Positions 10,517 through 22,150 of a stretch of DNA of 64,000 nucleotides are shown here, piece by piece; positions within the stretch are counted from its first letter, which is position 1, and each line of letters starts with the position of its first letter. The stretch is from positions 14,179,216-14,243,215 of the forward strand of contig CM060849.1 in the NCBI GenBank assembly GCA_030737835.1. Reading direction: 5' to 3'. The notes under the pieces are model-generated. The model saw only the letters and a program-made list of their open reading frames with translations. It was not told where the DNA came from and ran no database searches. Both the position numbers and the translations under genes were made by a program. Source of the stretch: Acorus gramineus. Taxonomy: Eukaryota; Streptophyta; Magnoliopsida; Acorales; Acoraceae.

Positions 10517-13500
10517 ATGACGCACACTCAATTCTCAACTTCTCTCTGCAGTCCGATCTCACGTCTCTCTCTCTCTTTCGCCCCTCTCAACTTTCACTCC
10601 CTTTTTTTTTTATTGCTCTTCTTATCTTCTTAATTTCACACACTTCACACGAAATTATTCCAGTTCTTTCAGTCACATTTCTGAATGGAGGTTTTTCATC
10701 CTTTTTGTTTGCAGATTTGACCGCTGTGGCGCATCGCCCTTTTCTTGTTCCGAGTTCTTCTCTGTCCAGAATTTCTCGAATCGCTTCTCCGTTTGTTCGT
10801 GGCTCTCCGCTTTGTAAGGATTCTGCTGTATTTGATATTCAGATTATGATTATGTTGTTGAGAACACTCAGGAAAAACCTTTCATTTCAGTCTGATAAAG
10901 AGCTCACAGACTATGTATTATTTTAAATGTCTGTGTGGACTGTTGATATATGTCAGACAAAAGGATAAATCTTAACAATATGATACATATTGAGCTTTGT
11001 CTGAATTGCACTCTCCCATCCTACTAAAGTATAATGAAAAGAAAAAGAATTGATAGAAAACAAGGAACCGAACAAAGTTATTTTTAATGCGAATAAAACT
11101 AGCACCCCCCCATCCAATAAGAAGATCAAGGGATCAAATCCTGGGGACACTGATTTTCAACAAAAAAAAAACACACAACTGTTTTGCTTGAAGGAGTTGT
11201 CCTTCATGCCAAATTCTAACTGTGGTCATCTATATAGATAGATGGTCATGTTCTTAACAGATTAGTGTAAGGATGCCCCTCATTAAAATGACTGAATGTC
11301 TATGATAGATTTATGCTCATTCACATTTAATTATTTGCATCGGATATGTAGCGCTTTTCTTGCTGGCTAGAAGCATAGCCACAAAGTACTCAAAAGTTTT
11401 TGAATGTTTGAAAAATACTCCGATTGGATACCTCCCGTACCTATCACCCAAACATATTTTCATTCATCGAACTGTGTATTAATACATTCATAATCTGGGT
11501 ATCCATTTAGTTTAAATGATTTATCACATTCTTCATAATTTAAAAAAGCTAATTGTAATGGAGTTGGTGCTTCTACATTCAATATTGAAGTTTTTGACAT
11601 GTCTTTCTCATACTAATGATCATTATACATGTTGAAAATAGTTTAATTATCTCTCTATTTTTACCATACTTATCTCGTATAATTTTCAAATATGCACATA
11701 CAGTACTGCCTGGAATCCCTACTGAATGTTTGCCGTATGTGAACTTTGTGCCTACGGCTTGAAGAGCCTCATCCATGGGTTTAGACCGTTTGCTTTTTGG
11801 TTGAACTTGAACATGGTATTTAAGACAAGATGTCATTGTTCTGACTCTTTTCATTTATGAAAAAAAAATGGGAAAATTGAACCTGTCAGTCTCTCTGTCT
11901 CTACCCTGATGGAGTTGTTCATTTTGTACAATGCACTACTTTGATGCACTATATGAAATTGGTATATTTGGTATGTGGCCATTTGATTATCTTGAAACAT
12001 CTGCTATAAATTCCTGTCTAGCTGCTGCAGACTTTAATTGCACCAAATTTAGATTTAACAATGCTTCAGTCAATGGAGTTCATTTGTGCAATGCACTACT
12101 ATGATGCAAACATTTGATAACGGTGAAACAGCTGTCTAGAAACTCCTGTCTTGGTGCAGGTTTTAGTTCACCAAATTTAGATCTAATGATGCTTCAGTTA
12201 TATACCTTTGAGTAGAATTTTGATAACACGTCCAAACATTTTTTATAAGAATATTCTACATGTTAAGAGCAAGCGAAAGTACTGAGAAGCTTTGTTGTCC
12301 TTGAAATTACTCTTAGCGCAGTGGGCTTTCCATCTCTTTTCTCTAGAGTGAGGAAAAAGTTTCAAGCTCTTCAATCCACAACAAAATTTGTTGATATAAA
12401 TGCAAGAAACCATGTGATGAGGAGAAGGGAAGAAGTGTAAGTGTTAGACATAGACACAGAACGTTTGACACCACATCTTCAAAAAGAATTTCCTTTTGCA
12501 TTGTAATGAGAAAGGAACATGTGTCCATGTGTTAGTGTCGGATAGGAGTGAAGAGTGACATGACTCCACAAAACTGGGCAGTGAATGTAATCGTTGCACA
12601 GACAACATGTAGAGACAGAAAGAAATGGTCACTCTTCCACCTACAAATATTAATGGGTCCATAACTGCCTCTTGCAGTGCCAAAGATCTCCGCAGAAGAG
12701 AAATCAAGGAAATTACAGTGTCCATCTTCAGTGGAATATGAAAGAACAGCTTGATTGAGTTTATATTGATGCAGTATTTATCATTTTTTTCTTTCTATTG
12801 GGATCACTTCAAAAAATAGGTTGATTTAATCATGTTAGCTTCATCAGGCACGAACACGGGTTATCTTGGCCCTCAAAGGTTGAAGTATTATCCAACTACA
12901 AATCTTTGAATGATCTGAAAGGAAATGAATAGAGTGGTTTTATTCGGATGTGTTAGTGACTAATAGATATTACTGGAAATTCTTTGATTATAACTGGGTG
13001 TATGGGCTTGAAAAATGTAGAGGAACTCCGGAGAGTTTCTTAATAATGAATTTTTAAGAAGCGGCTGGATTTAACTCTTAAGAATGACGATGAACTTAAG
13101 ATGCTGCACAGATTAAAAGTTTCCTCCAGTCAATTTTTGAACTTTGATTGTGGTGATCCTTGGGGACTTTGGCCAGCTGGCATCATGGGTCAGCCCGAAG
13201 GGTGGATAGAAGAGTGATTTCAAGTAACTGCTTAAATGATTCTGGTTGTCACTGGAGGTTTGCTGATCCGGAAGATCATAACAAGTTGGGATTCGTCTCA
13301 TTTCCAATGTCCACATGAAGCAAGCGGAGGGGTACATTTTAAAAAAAAGTTGTGAAGCCTTTTTTGGCAGTTTGAAGGTGTTTTTACTTGCATTGCCAGT
13401 GACATCCACAGCTTTTTTTTTTTTCTTCTATTCCATCCTATTGCCATGAAACATAGAACTATGCATTCCGCATAATCCAGTTTTTCTAAAAAGGGCTTCA

Positions 13501-16219
13501 TGTATGGGTTACAAAGTTGAGTGGATGCATGAACCTCAGAACCCATCGGGTCTACTCCCCTTCAAAGAATTAAATACTGACCCCTTGAAGATGATGCAAG
13601 AAATCTCACATATTCTTTTCTCGTTTTCTGTTCATGAATATTTTATTTCTGTTGTTGCATTTTCTCTATGCATTTTCTCTATGTTATATTCACATATATG
13701 TAAAATTCCATGTCTCAATTTCAGTTCACAAGATATAATTTAATTTATCTCAAATTAAATGTTGATTTTGATAATTATATGTCACTTCTTCTATTACATT
13801 GTCACATTCATTCTATCTTTATTTTGACGATGATATTGATGTTTTTTTTATGTGTGCAGTGACTAAAAGAACTTATAATCAAAGGAAACATGAGCATAAA
13901 TCATCATCAATTTCCATAAGATGTGAGCAAAGTACAAAAGAGGGCGGTGGATTAGATGTATGGCTTGGTCGGTTTGCAATGGTTGGATTTGCAATAGCCA
14001 TTACCATTGAAGTGGCAACAGGAAGGGGACTTTTGGAGGTATTGACTATACCTGACCCCCTCTGTTCTTTCCTACAGTTAATAAGGAGATAAACATGTTT
14101 TCTTGACTTTTTAAATCTTTTAAATCAGAGAAATGGACGATTATCCATTTACTAACTTTGGTAAGAACACAATTTGCAAACTGATGTGGTTTTTTACTCC
14201 AATTCTGGGTTCTGCCACTTGCTGCCTGGCACTCCCAAACCAGAAATGATAAAATGGGATGCTCCGGATGGATAGTTTTATCTAATAATGGCCATCAAAC
14301 ATTCTCCACAATTTTTCTTTATGCTTTCCTTACTGCCTGAAAAAGTGATCACGGCGTTGATTTTTGACAAATTACATCACAGGATAATGTAACAATCTGC
14401 ACTAGGCTATTAGACATGTTTGGTGGAAGATATGAGGAGTTATATATCACAAGTTTTGAGTTGTAACTGTTGTATCCTCCAAACTATCCCAAGTGATCTT
14501 TCAATTTAACATTAGATATATGTGCTGATGTACACAATTTGCAAACTGGTATTTCCATGGGAAGTTTCATTTCCAATTTAGTAAAAAAAGGACCTTAAGT
14601 TTTGTGATCCATTCTCTGTAAACAACTGAATTCACCTGGGTATCTTGTTCCAGTAGGGGGCCATAAGGACAACAAAGAAATCAAGTGAAAAAACCAAGAC
14701 GGTTATTAGATAATGATTTCCTAAAACACACAAATTTAAATGGTCAGCCAGACAACTTATTTGATATGCCATCTCTGTCAAATTTGATGATGGTCCCTTC
14801 AGTGAAATTTCTTTTATCAATACACAGTTTTTGTTGGATTTTTGCATTCGTTCCCAACCATCCACCACTGTTTTCTAGCTTTACCATCTTCATCAAGAGC
14901 CGACGAGTGCCCTCTTTTTGGTGCACAAATTCTGAGGTGATGCAGGGTTAAGGATGGCTGATATGGGAGTGAGTGGGGTCTGCTTGGTGATTGTCAATGA
15001 TGGTTGGGAAGTGTGGATCTCTTTCAAATTGTCATAATCTCCAGTGAATCACCCATTCATCCCCCTCCCTCATTTTTTTGTTTTTTGTTTCCAAGAGGCT
15101 GGTATTCTTTTGAGGTTGTTTTAGAGGAAAACGTCTGAACGCATTGGTTTAATTCCACTGTTTTATTTATCCTGGTTACACACTAGGTGGATTGGATTGT
15201 GATGATTTTGGGATTTGTCATTGCCATGTAAGGCGATGTGATCCCGTTGGAATAAAAGGAATTTGGAATGCAGGAACATATTACTCACCTCTGACATGTT
15301 TCCAAGGCATGTTGGTTCAGTGTCTGTGCCCGACACGGGAATGATTAATGTTTTCACTTACTGATGCTTTAGTGAGAAGAAGAAATGGGCTTCAACATGT
15401 TTGACGGTTTTAGTGAGAATTTGATGGAACTATTTGATGTGTATTGCCATTTTTCTAACCATAGTGCTAAAGCGGAGAAGTGATTAAATGATAGTTTCTG
15501 ACCGTACTTGTTATAAGTGGTTCTCTGGAATGAAGATAATTTTGTCAGGATGTCCCATCTATAAGACTGTTGAGACAACCTTGAGATAGAAATTATATAA
15601 TTTTGAAGTTTGAGAATCATTTTCTTTATGATGATATATCATGAATTTAAGAAGATGCCATTATTGGTCTTTTTGGCTAAAGGACTTCAATATGACATCT
15701 AAATATAGTAAATGACCATATCAATTGGAAATAAACAGTTCTTTATTTATTATATGTTATTTGAGCTCTTGTTTCCTTGTGTATTAGCAAACTCTAGAAT
15801 GCTTTACTAGTTACATTGTATATCTGCTGCCAACTACGAACTCCATCATTGCTTTATGCAATTAAAGGTGTGCTACATTAGTGTAAGAAACCAGTTCTTC
15901 CATTAAGCAACTAGGCATGTAAAAGGCAGATTTCCTTTTTTAATCTCAGTCATCACTTTCTCGAAGCCACCCATTTCATTCTGCTACATCTCATTGAACT
16001 TTTTCCTTTTATCTTTATATGTGATTTGATGAATGGGATATATGCAATATAATTGTCATATTTTGAAGCTGTTTTTAAGATTTCTGATCATGATGTTTTT
16101 GCATGGTTTTGTAGAATATTGGGCTTGTTACTCCATTACCAACACTAGCATTAGCAGTGACTGGGTTGGTTGGAGTGCTGACTGCATTCTTCATCTTCCA
16201 GTCTGCATCCAGAGACTGA
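10517..16219 (+). CDS. SEP1: Stress-enhanced protein 1-like (LHC-like two-helix protein)
   Basis: Nuclear gene for a thylakoid protein of the LHC/ELIP superfamily; the Arabidopsis relatives are induced by high light. Secure exons are 10715-10813, 13860-14038 and 16115-16219 (stop TGA), all with GT-AG borders and phases that join. The protein has a Ser/Arg-rich chloroplast transit region (PSSSLSRISRIASPF), the helix 1 motif LDVWLGRFAMVGFAIAIT with the LHC-type GRxAMxGF, then GRGLLENIGLVTPLP, a second hydrophobic helix (LALAVTGLVGVLTAFFIF) and the end QSASRD. The start is probably the ATG at 10517 (MTHTQFSTSLC). That exon would end at 10550 or 10562; both donors are weak but both keep frame, giving 138 or 142 residues, near the family's usual length. 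The introns are about 0.15, 3.0 and 2.1 kb. The gene runs head to head with UNC-50, about 2 kb apart. Confidence 0.85.
10814..13859 (+). other. SEP1 long intron
   Basis: It starts GTAAGG after exon codon CTT-T and ends TGTGTGCAG. It contains a diverged local duplication of about 160 bp (around 11908-12068 and 12069-12205; shared CAATGCACTACT, CACCAAATTTAGAT and ATGCTTCAGT). Open frames within it are short and unrecognised. Confidence 0.7.
14039..16114 (+). other. SEP1 last intron
   Basis: Starts GTATTG and ends TTTTGTAG. No recognisable gene or clear mobile element was seen in it. Confidence 0.7.
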
Positions 16220-16377
16220 ATATCTTGACAATTTGCACACATTATTATGTTTTTCATCTTTCTCAATTATTTACAATGTTTATTCCAAGGCATGAACATG
16301 TTGCTTTGTATAAGTTTTGCTTATTGTATTGATGTTTCTAGGGCAATATATTTTTAAGTGTGAGTATTATATATACG

Positions 16378-16440
16378 GTGTACTTTAATTAAGGGATCAG
16401 AGAAAAAGGTGTACTTTAATTAAGGGATCAGAGAAAAAGG
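16378..16440. repeat. 31-bp tandem duplication
   Basis: GGTGTACTTTAATTAAGGGA followed by TCAGAGAAAAA occurs twice in a row just downstream of the SEP1 stop, probably in the 3' flank. Confidence 0.85.
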
Positions 16441-16502
16441 GGACGGAAGGTTGATCAGCTCTAAATTCCTTCAAAGCATCAGAGTTATGTCACTAGAATT
16501 TA

Positions 16503-16728
16503 GGCTCCGTTTGGCAAGGAGTTTGCCCCAAGTTTGCGTCGGCGAACACCAAGACTCGCAGTTGCAGACGCTCAAACAAACAAAATTTACAGCTTCTGTG
16601 TTTGATTCTATTTTGTGTGGTTAGTGTGTATTTGTTGGTCTCTTCACCAACGCTCAGAAAAAACATTTCGGCAGTATACCCCTGCTTTGGTGGATGCGGT
16701 GACCCAAGAAGAGCTTCCAATCAGAGCC
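16503..16728. mobile_element. Tourist-like MITE (PIF/Harbinger type), 226 bp
   Basis: Ends GGCTCCGTTTGGCAAG and inverse CTTCCAATCAGAGCC, flanked by TTA on both sides (16500-16502 and 16729-16731), the usual PIF/Harbinger target. The inverted repeats are imperfect. A 12-bp direct repeat CACTAGAATTTA also lies on either side (16491 and 16759). Confidence 0.5.
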
Positions 16729-17099
16729 TTACATAATTTGCAATTTAAGCATTTATGACACTAGAATTTAGTATAATTTTCATAAAGATGCATGGAAAGT
16801 GTCAACTGAATAATGATCAAATGATGTTATTAAAGGAAAATGATAATGTCCAGGCTGATGTATAGCCTCTTCTTTAGTCCCCTGATGTTTTGAATTTTTT
16901 TTTAAATATATATTTATTAAATGAAGTACATTCTTTTATAAAAGTGAAATACATGTCTAGATAAATTAGTACATTTTTTCTTTAAAGAAATAAAAATATT
17001 TTAATTTTTCTTAAATATGTATTGTACTATCAAAATGTACATCTTACTATGGAGTGTATAGTCAGCTAGAGATAACCCACCCATGAGCTATCAAAGTTA

Positions 17100-18508
17100 G
17101 GGGACGTTTGGTTCAGCTTAAATTGAGTACTTATTCAGCTTAAAACTGAAATTCAATACTTATTTCATTCTTGATCGTTTGGTTGGCTGGCTTATAAGCA
17201 CTGATAAACTTCCTTGTTCAGTTAAAAAATAGGTATCGCATTCAGCAGGGATAAAATGACTTTTTTTTTTGCTCTCGCGTTCAGCTCTTTGGTTCAACAC
17301 GTGAAAAGACAACACTATCCTTGTCAAACTAAACAATTTACATAGGGTATTTAAACCCCTCTTTCAAGTTCTCTCTCTCCTCACCCCTCTCTGTGTCGAA
17401 TACATCCCGATCTGTCTGCGACAACCCCTCCCTCGCTGTCACCGTCACCGCCTCCAACTCCAACATCCCCTCCCTTGCCCGCTCCCCTTTCGCCGCCTCC
17501 ATCTGGGTCTCCTCCAGCCTCCTCCCCTTCATCCCCGCCACCAATATCACTTGCGTCACCGTCGGTAAAGAAGTCCTCGCCACTGGCGATAAGCTCCTCA
17601 TCTCCCTCCTCCTCCCGGCGATGCGGTCCCTCTCTGCCGCCATCTCCGCCGCCTCTCCGTCCAGATCTCCACACCCCACTCCCTTGGCATCCTCGCCGCC
17701 TTCGAACCCCCCCGCTGGCCAGTTCTGACGGGGGTACGACCGGGTGATCTTCCGGCCAATGCTCGACTACCATCGATAGACCAAAACCCCTTTCCTCGTG
17801 AACCCCTACCCCTACTTCAGATTCTCCAAAACCCTAAATTATACCCTCTTCAGACCCAATTTGGGGGTTTTCGACGCCATCCCCTTCTGGTTGGTGATTC
17901 CAATGTATAGCTGGTTATTTTACTTGAGTTGGCCAAGCCAATTGGATGGCAATGGAGACAATACTTTGTTGACAAAAAATAAAATGGTGTCTTATGTTAT
18001 AATGAATCATTTATATACAGATTGTGGTTGATATGGATTCGTGATGGAAGTATGCATGGAGATACCATTGACCTTGCCGCACAAGTCAGAATATCTCAAA
18101 ACAGAAGATCTTAAGCCGTCGACGTCTTAGAATCTCCCTCCTCCTTCCGGCCGGTTCTGTATAGGTTTCCATCTCGTTCTCATATGGTTCAAATCTTAGG
18201 TGGTGTAGTAATTTTAACTGACCCAATCAAATCCATTTTTTTTAATTAATGGGAAAAATAAGCAAATTTTTAAGTTTTTAATCAAACATCAAATAAAATC
18301 TAACACTTATTAAATGGACCAAAATACATTTCAAATAAGCTCTACTATCAAGTGTGAACCAAACACACTTATCTTCATAAGTGCTTATAATTTTCACTGA
18401 ACCCAACAATTTTTTTTTTTTAAACTGATTAAAATTTAACAGAACTTATACAATCTGCATTTATGAATCAACATTTAAAATCGACATTCTGCTGTACCAA
18501 ACGGCCCC
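17100..18508. mobile_element. Non-autonomous inverted-repeat transposon carrying a GH17 gene piece
   Basis: A 1,409-bp element with ends GGGGACGTTTGGTTCAGC and (inverse) GGGGCCGTTTGGTACAGC, flanked by TA on both sides, or TTA and TAA. The ends look most like PIF/Harbinger, but the target duplication is not clean enough to be sure. The AT-rich outer parts have no coding capacity. The GC-rich core (about 17390-17885) is a fragment of a host beta-1,3-glucanase gene, described separately. This is the pattern of a gene-capturing element. Confidence 0.72.
17390..17885 (+). pseudogene. Captured glycosyl hydrolase 17 (beta-1,3-glucanase) fragment
   Basis: Reads as the middle of a plant GH17 endo-1,3-beta-glucosidase. 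In order: VTVTASNSNIPSLARSP; WVSSSLLPFIPATNITCVTV; GKEVLATGDKLLISLLLPAM, where the family has the catalytic-acid motif VGNEV and here N has become K; then after a frame change VQISTPHSLGILA; then RGYDRVIFRPMLDYHR and TPFLVNPYPYF; then LNYTLFRPNLGVFDA. It has at least one frameshift and two stops and lacks both the N-terminus and the part carrying the nucleophile. GC content is far above the surroundings. It is a captured, non-functional gene piece inside the transposon at 17100-18508. Confidence 0.82.
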
Positions 18509-19470
18509 TAAGTATATGAGTGTATCAACACCCATTATTAAATATGAGCAGTTTTTCGCCTTGTAATTTGTTTAAAATATCCGGGTAATATATAGATTTG
18601 GCTCCCCAAATTGCGTCTATAATTTTTTTGCAATGGAAAACAAATATATATTCATCAACTATTCATTAATTAAAATGATTTTGTTGCATCAATATAATTC
18701 ACAGTATTGTTTTTAAAGATAGTAAAAGTGCACCTAGTGAAGTGTACCACGGAAAAAATTCAGTCTCAGGCCTTGAGAGGTGTCATCTGGAGGCAAGTTA
18801 TTTCTTTTTTTTTATATATAAAAATATATATATTATTTAAAATTGTTTACTATTTTTTAAAATTAGAACATTTTTTGAATGGCCGCAAACTGTCCTGACA
18901 TTATTCAAAGGATTGGCATGGATTGTTCTTCCTAAATGGCCATCTAGCATGACTGGTTTAAAGAGGAAGGGGGAGAAAGTTGATTCCTTATTGCATCTCA
19001 CTAGTTGCATTCCAGTTGAAGGGAAAAGGATCCACTTGCCTACTTTTATTTTACAAGAAAAATGATACATCGAATTATGTGTGCAACCCTGCATGCAACC
19101 CTCACCCATTGAAGTAAAAAATTATTATAAAAAGTGAAGTATGCATTAAGATACACTAATATATTTTTATTTAAAAAAATAAATAATTAATTAATTTTTC
19201 AAAACTGCGATACTACAATATACAATGTGATAATGTAATGTATCGTGGAACACTTCTACATTGTATAGGCAGCTAAAGAACAATTTCTAGGCTTCAGACG
19301 AAGTTGTAAAACAAAATTTCGTGTATCAACGCTCCAGGTTCACAAGATTGATCAACCTGGTGACATACTAAATAAGTCGATCTGACTCATCCACTCACTT
19401 CATTGCAATAGTGTCATCCAACACATTAGGACATTGTTACACACAATTTATAATACACGCATACACTGCA

Positions 19471-19896
19471 TAGAGCTGGTAAACGAGTCGAGCAGCTCAG
19501 ACTCGGCTCGGGCTCGGCTCGGTTAAAGCTCATTCAGACTCGTTCGATTAGACAAACAAGCCGAGCTTGAACAATTTTTAAAGCTCGGTTTGTAAATGAA
19601 CCGAGCACGAACTTATGTTATTTTCACATGTATAAGGTATTGTGTTTTGTGAAATGTGGATTCTCAAATGCTAAACAAAGTTTTTTTTTAGCTAAACGAG
19701 TATGAGGCAAACCTTGATTTGAGCTTCAGCTTGACTTGTTTAACAAACGAGCCGAGCCGAGTCGAGCTTCAACCGAGTTTTTCACGAGCCCAACGAGCCA
19801 AGCTTGAATACAAAATGAAGCTCAGTCCCGAACTGAACCGAATACTAAATGAGCTGAGTCTGAACAGATCAAAGCTCGACTCATTTACCACCCCTA
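19471..19896. mobile_element. Non-autonomous hAT element, 426 bp
   Basis: Ends TAGAGCTGGTAAACGAGTCG and (inverse) TAGGGGTGGTAAATGAGTCG, with an exact 8-bp target duplication ACACTGCA at 19463-19470 and 19897-19904. The interior is made of GAGCTCG/CGAGCC-like repeats typical of this plant hAT MITE type. No transposase. Further out, a 31-bp stretch (CACTCACTTCAT...GCAATAGTGTCATCCAA) is also found on both sides, at 19391-19421 and 19906-19936. Confidence 0.9.
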
Positions 19897-20521
19897 ACAC
19901 TGCATCGACTCACTTCATCGCAATAGTGTCATCCAATTAACCGAAGGAGCCTAAAAAAACAGGCCCCTTGAGATGCTCTAAAGAACACTGGCAAATGAAA
20001 CATGGAGTGAATTTTCAAGGTGTCATGTGACGTAGCACTTTCACAGAAAGGAGTCCTTTTCCTAGAGCCGATAAGCTTGTTCTACGTCTTGTAAAAAAAA
20101 GAGGGGCAGAAGGAGAGCCAGAGAGGGAAGCAGAGGCGGCGGGCGAAGGATGCCGACCCCATTCCTTGCATCTTTCCCCTCTCCCCTTTCTTTCTCTCTC
20201 TATTCTTCCCTTTACCCTATTGTCACAGATTACCAAAATAACAAGCGTTGATATATAATATAATGCATCTGCAAAACTATAACCGTACGTCCTTTCCATT
20301 CTGAGATCTAATAAAGTAAATTAGATTTTCTGATAACAACATAACAACATTCAATTTATTCTGTTATCAGAAGAACACACACCCCCTTCCCAATGATTGC
20401 AACAAAAAAAAAACAAACATATTTATGAGATAAGAGATTATAAAAGAAACACCTCGAATGTCATTATTACAACATAACAGCTCTCGATTATATATCCTTC
20501 TTGAGTGTATAACAAAGAAGC

Positions 20522-20947
20522 TCACTTGCCGTCCTTTTTAGCAGTACCCGTGTTTGCATCGACGGTGGAAACACTGCGAGAATCTACGGTATCGACGGAT
20601 GGGATTTCATGGATCACTTGGACCTTCTTGTCTACTTGTTCTTGCCCAGCCGACGTACGGTGATCCACAGTGTCCACTTTCACTTCTTTAACTCCTTCGT
20701 TAACACTGCGAGAATCTACGGTATCGACGGATGGGATTTCATGGATCACTTGGACCTTCTTGTCTACTTGTTCTTGCCCAGCCGACGTACGGTGATCCAC
20801 AGTGTCCACTTTCACTTCTTTAACTCCTTCGTTGCCTCCCACGACACCCTGCATACAAATGTATCCAATTAAACATAAGGACCCAAACAGAGAGAGAGAG
20901 AGAAACATGAAAGGGTAATGGAAGATATTGATTACTAGCCTTTGCAT
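20522..20947 (-). CDS. Small protein of unknown function with exact internal duplication
   Basis: The C-terminal 110 residues are hydrophilic and built from two identical 44-residue units (VKEVKVDTVDHRTSAGQEQV, then DKKVQVIHEIPSVDTVDSRS). The end is STVDANTGTAKKDGK and the stop is at 20522-20524. The DNA repeat unit is 132 bp (20571-20702 and 20703-20834) and looks identical, so the duplication is recent or kept by conversion. The N-terminus is uncertain. Read without a break, it starts at the ATG at 20947 with a hydrophobic stretch (FMFLSLSLFGSLCLIGYIC) that could be a membrane anchor. That stretch also ends in a good acceptor (TTTGTATGCAG), so it may be a short intron after an exon starting MADAKA. 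I do not recognise the family. Confidence 0.55.
   Translation of the reverse strand: MQRLVINIFHYPFMFLSLSLFGSLCLIGYICMQGVVGGNEGVKEVKVDTVDHRTSAGQEQVDKKVQVIHEIPSVDTVDSRSVNEGVKEVKVDTVDHRTSAGQEQVDKKVQVIHEIPSVDTVDSRSVSTVDANTGTAKKDGK
20571..20834. repeat. 132-bp perfect tandem duplication
   Basis: Two adjacent copies, 20571-20702 and 20703-20834, with no difference seen. The length is a multiple of three, so the reading frame of the gene containing it is kept. Confidence 0.93.
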
Positions 20948-22150
20948 CTGCCATTCTTTGATTTGGTTCTTTTGTTGTTTTTGTTTCTCCAGTCCAGGAA
21001 AAGTAGTGTGTGTGTGATCGAATTGGTTGTAAATATGCCAATAAGAAGGGATTGGGTTTGCTTTGGAAGAAGAGAAGGTGTAAGGACACCTTGCATGATA
21101 GGTGTCCATGCGTGACTCACCATACCGACATAATCGTTTATTAGCCGCACATTTTCAAACACGTCACAACTAGTTTGATATTTAATCGGTCATACAAAAT
21201 AGCTCGGGTTTCAGATCGTATTCTACACGTCGCCAGGCTACACGTATGCGACTGCTCGTGTACATATTTTTGCATTTTTATTAGTCTCAGATCGTATTCC
21301 ACACAGGCGCTGTTAATCCAAGATACAATTCTACATATTTCGTTAAAAATTTAATAAAATATATGTTTATCATTAATTTTTTTCTCACGCTACTAAAATT
21401 TGATTTATTCAATTAATAATAAAAGACATTTTCTTGATTCCCTTTAACATTTATTTTTCTTCCATTCAGTTAAATATGTTCATCATATGCATTAATCATT
21501 TATATTCTATATTTAATCTATTTAATAGCTCACATGATCAAGTCACAATGCGCAAAATTAACAGCGGATTTTATATCTTCGAGTTCCAACTTCCAACTTT
21601 GTTTCTTAAACAATAGTTCGGCACAAAAATGGTTCAAGATTCCTAGTTGTTCAGCACAAGGATAGGTGGGGACACTGGTTACATGATAATGAACGGAAAC
21701 TAATAAATATTGGATACGTCCTCACATCGCAGGACACAGATTCACATACAGATAAAACATCAATTGAAGCAATTATTTTTCTGTAAAAGATCTGCCATAT
21801 AGAAAAAATGAAATAAAAAAGGAAATTCCCTGCACAAAAAAGATTTATAGGCATTTTCACATTTTCAAGTTTTCAATTATGTATTATAAATTTACATGTT
21901 TTAGTTTCTTAGTTATACAAACTTTAAACCTACTGCTGAGGACAGTCATTAAAGTGTCCAAGAATCCTATACCCACATTGTCATGTCTGACATCAAAATC
22001 CTATACAAATTCTTTGGTGGTATAAGCACCCAGATGTCATAGGCTAGTAATACACTCAGAACTAGAGAAGTTATTACATAATAGAGAAAAATGACAACCT
22101 TTTTTTGTATGATTAAGGCAAGTGGTAAGGAACAAGTTCTACCAACTTAC
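20948..22150. other. Intergenic, AT-rich
   Basis: No gene or clear element was recognised between the small unknown gene and UNC-50 exon 4. The left end of the large duplication should lie in or near this stretch but cannot be placed, because its partner sequence is outside the window. Confidence 0.5.

Noticed and set aside
10705-10926. 73-codon frame taken as a stand-alone gene
   Set aside because: It starts with TTG, not ATG. Its first part is a SEP1 exon, and after 10813 it reads into the intron.
16491-16770. 12-bp direct repeat CACTAGAATTTA as a target duplication of a 256-bp insertion
   Set aside because: The better-supported element inside it has its own inverted ends and TTA flanks; the 12-bp repeat may be an older or chance duplication.
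17475-17773. Long Pro/Ser-rich and Gly-rich frames on both strands
   Set aside because: They are out-of-frame readings of the captured GH17 fragment.
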